Assembly (NCBI RefSeq): GCF_040546595.1
Contig: NZ_JBEPOB010000001.1
Location: 2,171,001 to 2,235,000, forward strand
Direction of reading: 5' to 3'
Source: Bosea sp. OAE506
GTDB taxonomy: Bacteria > Pseudomonadota > Alphaproteobacteria > Rhizobiales > Beijerinckiaceae
Length of the DNA: 64,000 nt
Shown here: in pieces, positions 62,756-64,000 of the stretch
How the letters are laid out: each line of letters begins with the position of its first letter
Numbering within the stretch: position 1 is the first letter of the stretch
Translations under genes and position numbers: made by a program
The notes under the pieces: model-generated
Databases searched by the model: none
What the model was told of the DNA's origin: nothing
Seen by the model: the letters and a program-made list of their open reading frames with translations, nothing else

Positions 62756-62830
62756 CACGCACCGGGAAAAACTTGCCTAGTGACCCGCGACCGGAAGCGG
62801 GCAGGACGACTTTGTGAAACGGATAGCGGC

Positions 62831-64000
62831 GTGAGCGGCATCGTCGAACAGTTCTCGCGTTTCGGGGCCCCGCGCCTGGCGGCGATGCTGGCGGTCACGC
62901 TGGCGCTCGTCGGGTTCTTCGCTTTCGTCATGCTGCGGATGTCCCAGCCCGCCATGGGCGTGCTGTTCTCCGACCTGTCCTCGCAGGACGTCAGCTCCAT
63001 CCTCAAGGATCTCGATGCGCGCGGCGTGAAGTACGAGCTGCGCGGCGACGGCCAGACCATCCTGGTGGACAAGACCGTCGTGCCGCGGCTGCGGCTCGAT
63101 CTCGCCAGCAAGGGCATCCCGGCCGGCGGCGGCGTCGGCTACGAGATCTTCGACAAGGGCGATGCCTTTTCCTCGACGAGCTTCGTCCAGAACATCAACC
63201 ACATGCGCGCCCTCGAGGGCGAGCTGTCGCGGACGATCCGCTCGATCAGCCGGGTCCAGGCCGCGCGCGTGCATCTCGTCATTCCGGAAAAGCGCCTGTT
63301 CGAGCGCGATCGCGAGCCGCCGCGCGCCTCGATCGCGCTCAAGCTGGCGGGCGAGCTCGATGCGGCGCAGGTCCGCGCCATCCGCCATCTCGTCTCCTCG
63401 GCCGTGGACGGGCTGAAGCCCGAGCGGGTCTCGATCGTCGACGAGCGCGGCCGTCTGCTGGCTGACGGCGCCCAGTCGGACAACGGCGCCGGGCTCGGCA
63501 TCGAGGAGCGCCAGGTCGGCATCGAGCGCCGGCTCAAGCTGCAGATCGAGGACATCGTTGCCAGCATCGTCGGCCATGGCCGCGCCCGGGTGCAGGTTTC
63601 GGCCTCGCTCGACGTCAACCGGATCGAGAGCCGGTCCGAGACCTTCGATCCCGAGAGCCGCGTCGTCCGTTCCAGCCAGAACCGGACCGAGGCCTCGACG
63701 ACCTCCGAGGGCGGCGGCGCGGTTTCGGTCGGCAACGAATTGCCCGGCGCCCAGGCAGGGCAGGGCGGCAACACGCCGCGCGACAACTCCCAGAAGAACG
63801 AGGAGGTCGTCAATTACGAGATCTCCAAGACGACGCGCACGGAAGTCCTCGAGGGTGGCCGGGTCAAGCGGCTATCGGTCGCCGTGCTGGTCGACGGCAC
63901 CTATACCCGCGGCGCCAATGGCGAGGTGACCTACCAGCCGCGCAGCAACGAGGATCTGGAGCGCATCGGCCAGCTGGTGCGGACCGCCGCCGGCTTCGAC
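62831..64000 (+). CDS. fliF: Flagellar MS-ring protein FliF (3' end outside window)
   Basis: 390 codons are visible. The first membrane helix (about 17-36) is followed by the conserved FSDLSSQDVSSILKDLDARGVKYEL and the GYEIFDKGDAFSSTSFVQNINHMRALEGELSRTI region. IARVHLVIPEKRLFERD-like and VDERG segments follow. FliF forms the inner-membrane MS ring of the flagellum. GTG at 62831 is the only credible start, since the nearby upstream GTG frame stops at once. It is preceded by a CtrA-like box. Confidence 0.95.
   Translation, partial: MSGIVEQFSRFGAPRLAAMLAVTLALVGFFAFVMLRMSQPAMGVLFSDLSSQDVSSILKDLDARGVKYELRGDGQTILVDKTVVPRLRLDLASKGIPAGGGVGYEIFDKGDAFSSTSFVQNINHMRALEGELSRTIRSISRVQAARVHLVIPEKRLFERDREPPRASIALKLAGELDAAQVRAIRHLVSSAVDGLKPERVSIVDERGRLLADGAQSDNGAGLGIEERQVGIERRLKLQIEDIVASIVGHGRARVQVSASLDVNRIESRSETFDPESRVVRSSQNRTEASTTSEGGGAVSVGNELPGAQAGQGGNTPRDNSQKNEEVVNYEISKTTRTEVLEGGRVKRLSVAVLVDGTYTRGANGEVTYQPRSNEDLERIGQLVRTAAGFD

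Overview
The window is about 64 kb of GC-rich chromosome from an alphaproteobacterium, most likely a Hyphomicrobiales (Rhizobiales) member close to Bosea. That placement is inference. It rests on a SciP (DUF1153) gene with CtrA-type boxes next to flagellar genes, a complete ccoNOQP-ccoGHIS cluster behind an FNR/FixK box, GC-rich third positions, and CGTCAT...ATGACG intergenic palindromes.

Layout. 1-1.3 kb: the end of a chemotaxis-like gene and a nucleotide-sugar epimerase. 1.4-9.4 kb: eight leftward genes for cbb3 oxidase and its assembly. 9.5-17.3 kb: a leftward operon with a peptide-type ABC importer (no ATPase gene), a creatininase-family hydrolase, a gamma-glutamyltransferase-family enzyme and a 2-hydroxyacid dehydrogenase, facing a GntR regulator. 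17.3-22.7 kb: a Tat-exported metallo-beta-lactamase protein, a LysR regulator, and a leftward CoA operon (CoA-transferase, acyl-CoA dehydrogenase, hydratase). 22.9-27.7 kb: livKHMGF. 27.9-31.6 kb: aldehyde, alcohol and short-chain dehydrogenases. 31.6-37 kb: an amine oxidase, a polar amino-acid ABC importer, an XRE-cupin regulator and an AstE/AspA-family deacylase, which together suggest amine or amino-acid derivative use. 37.2-39 kb: an omptin outer-membrane protease and an SRAP protein.

39.1-57.6 kb is a genomic island. It is bounded by a 14-bp direct repeat (39136-39149 and 57606-57619). The right copy is the 3' end of tRNA-Met(CAT), overlapped by the end of a large serine integrase gene. 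The cargo is a mosaic: a three-gene GHKL-ATPase / STAS-like / membrane-protein operon, a UDG-like protein with a Schlafen AlbA_2 protein, a five-gene run ending in a second SRAP gene, phage-type genes, a HEPN-like protein, a GNAT toxin-like pair, a replication-type HTH gene split by a poly-G frameshift, an excisionase-like gene, and several remnants (two ParB-like pieces, a tail tape-measure piece, a third SRAP fragment). It reads as a defence/conflict island with decayed phage parts.

57.7-64 kb returns to core genes: a PmtA-like methyltransferase, mnmA, then rightward fliK, flgD, sciP and the start of fliF, with near-consensus CtrA boxes before sciP and fliF.
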